This document shows positions 63,015 through 64,000 of a stretch of DNA of 64,000 bases, one piece after another. Source of the DNA: Actinomucor elegans (taxonomy: Eukaryota; Mucoromycota; Mucoromycetes; Mucorales; Mucoraceae); assembly GCA_026027325.1 (NCBI GenBank), contig JAMSLZ010000005.1, positions 868,001 through 932,000 of the forward strand, written 5' to 3'. Every line of letters begins with the position of its first letter. The first letter of the stretch is position 1. The translations under genes were made by a program, and so were the position numbers. The notes below the pieces were generated by a model. The model did not search any database, was not told the origin of the DNA, and was given only the letters and a program-made list of their open reading frames with translations.

Positions 63015-64000
63015 AGCTGTAGTTATAAGAAGGGAAGAATATGAATCAAAGTAAAAAGGATGTGTATGGGTCACATTCCTTTCTTTTAATAGAGCACGGT
63101 TCTACTATTATTATATTTGTTGGTTATAATCATGTTTCTATACAACAATTATGTAAATAAACAATCATACTAGCTGTATAATTTCTGCCAAAGAAGCTAT
63201 CAAGTCGAAGTATAAACTAAGTAAACAAGTCCATCAATTTAAAATCTAGAAGAGTGCATCGATTCATTTAATGGACATACACTAACATTTCTGCACCAAA
63301 ACAAAGCCGTATTGATAACTAATAGATTTTACTCGAATACTGAGCGCAGCTCGAAGTACAACAAGGTTCAAAGGAGAGAAAGGCCTTTTTGATGGGTTGT
63401 ACTATATATCAGGGTCATTTTCTAGAAATGATCCTTTTTTTTTTCATCACTCAAGAAACAAAATATTGTATATGGCTGAAAAGTAGTAACAAAGATCATG
63501 TTCAATTTTTGCTGGATATAAAAATCTTTCATTCTTCAGAAGCCTGCATACCTAACACATATTTAGTCTACTTTTATTTACATGATAGTCTCTCAGTTCC
63601 GCGATATTACAAGTGCATCATAGATAGAAGTTATACTGTGAATGCATGATTACCATTGAACAAAGCAGAAAGTATGAAACGGCTAATTTTTCGTTATTAC
63701 ATATCAACTGCTATGCGTTTTTTTTATAAATAAAGAGCTTTATCACACTTTACAATATTTATGTGATTGACTGCATCTATCCGTTTGTTCCTTTTTCTTT
63801 TCAAGCTGCCTGTAATGATGTAGTGGTGATAAATGTGTGTATGGGAGAGAGGAGAAAAAGACACATATTTCAATCAGCGCAAGCCAACGAAATGAATGTA
63901 CTCGCCGATTAATAATTTTCCACCCAGCAAGATGCTAGAAATCACACATTATAATATAGAAAGACAAGGGATTTTAAGAGCTCGATATGAACTGAACAAT
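63015..64000. other. intergenic, no gene recognised
   Basis: AT-rich DNA up to the window edge. It includes the upstream region of the secreted-protein gene. The short plus-strand frame at 63389-63649 has no recognisable motif. Confidence 0.55.

Overview
This is an AT-rich nuclear window from a filamentous fungus, most likely an early-diverging Mucoromycota (Mucorales-type) genome. The evidence is dense short GT-AG introns (mostly 43-78 nt) with CTAAC/CTGAC-like branch points, a fungal-type Pkc1 with HR1-C2-C1-C1-kinase order, a Ura3-type OMP decarboxylase, a Slt2-like MAP kinase, a Yak1/DYRK kinase, a Hal4/Hal5-type kinase, and a voltage-gated K+ channel homologue. No species call is possible from sequence alone.

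Layout. 1-5.8 kb: an F-box protein and a mitochondrial PPR protein (minus), then an Apd1-like [2Fe-2S] protein (plus). 7.2-19.3 kb: the densest block, with a nine-exon G-alpha gene (minus), an ERD1/EXS membrane protein, URA3, a ten-exon PKC1 (minus), a mitochondrial RidA/Mmf1 protein, KGD4/MRPS36 (minus) and a coiled-coil protein. 19.3-22.9 kb: a gene desert holding a 220-bp inverted-repeat element. 22.9-32.6 kb: nucleolin-like Nsr1, an Rsm22-type mitoribosome assembly protein, an AKTIP/FTS-type UBC variant (minus), a divergent Hsp70-like protein and ribosomal protein uL6 (minus). 32.7-44.5 kb: a Hal-type kinase, then a Kv channel and a DnaJC3-like ER co-chaperone (both minus), set among long empty or decayed stretches. 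44.6-51 kb: Yak1 (minus), an Slt2-type MAPK, MTP18 (minus). 51-55 kb: transposon and gene relics. 55-64 kb: a methyltransferase, a C2H2 factor, a peroxiredoxin-like/F-box fusion and a secreted protein with a stop codon in its signal peptide.

Functional themes are cell-wall and stress signalling (PKC1, MAPK, Yak1, Hal kinase, G-alpha), mitochondrial maintenance (PPR, RidA, KGD4, Rsm22, MTP18) and secretory/ER function (ERD1, DnaJC3). Genes often end tail-to-tail with 28-105 bp between stop codons. I reconstructed exon structures by hand from splice signals, reading-frame continuity and family motifs. All coordinates are CDS limits, and UTRs are not defined. I found no rRNA or convincing tRNA, no CRISPR array and no bacterial-type operon.
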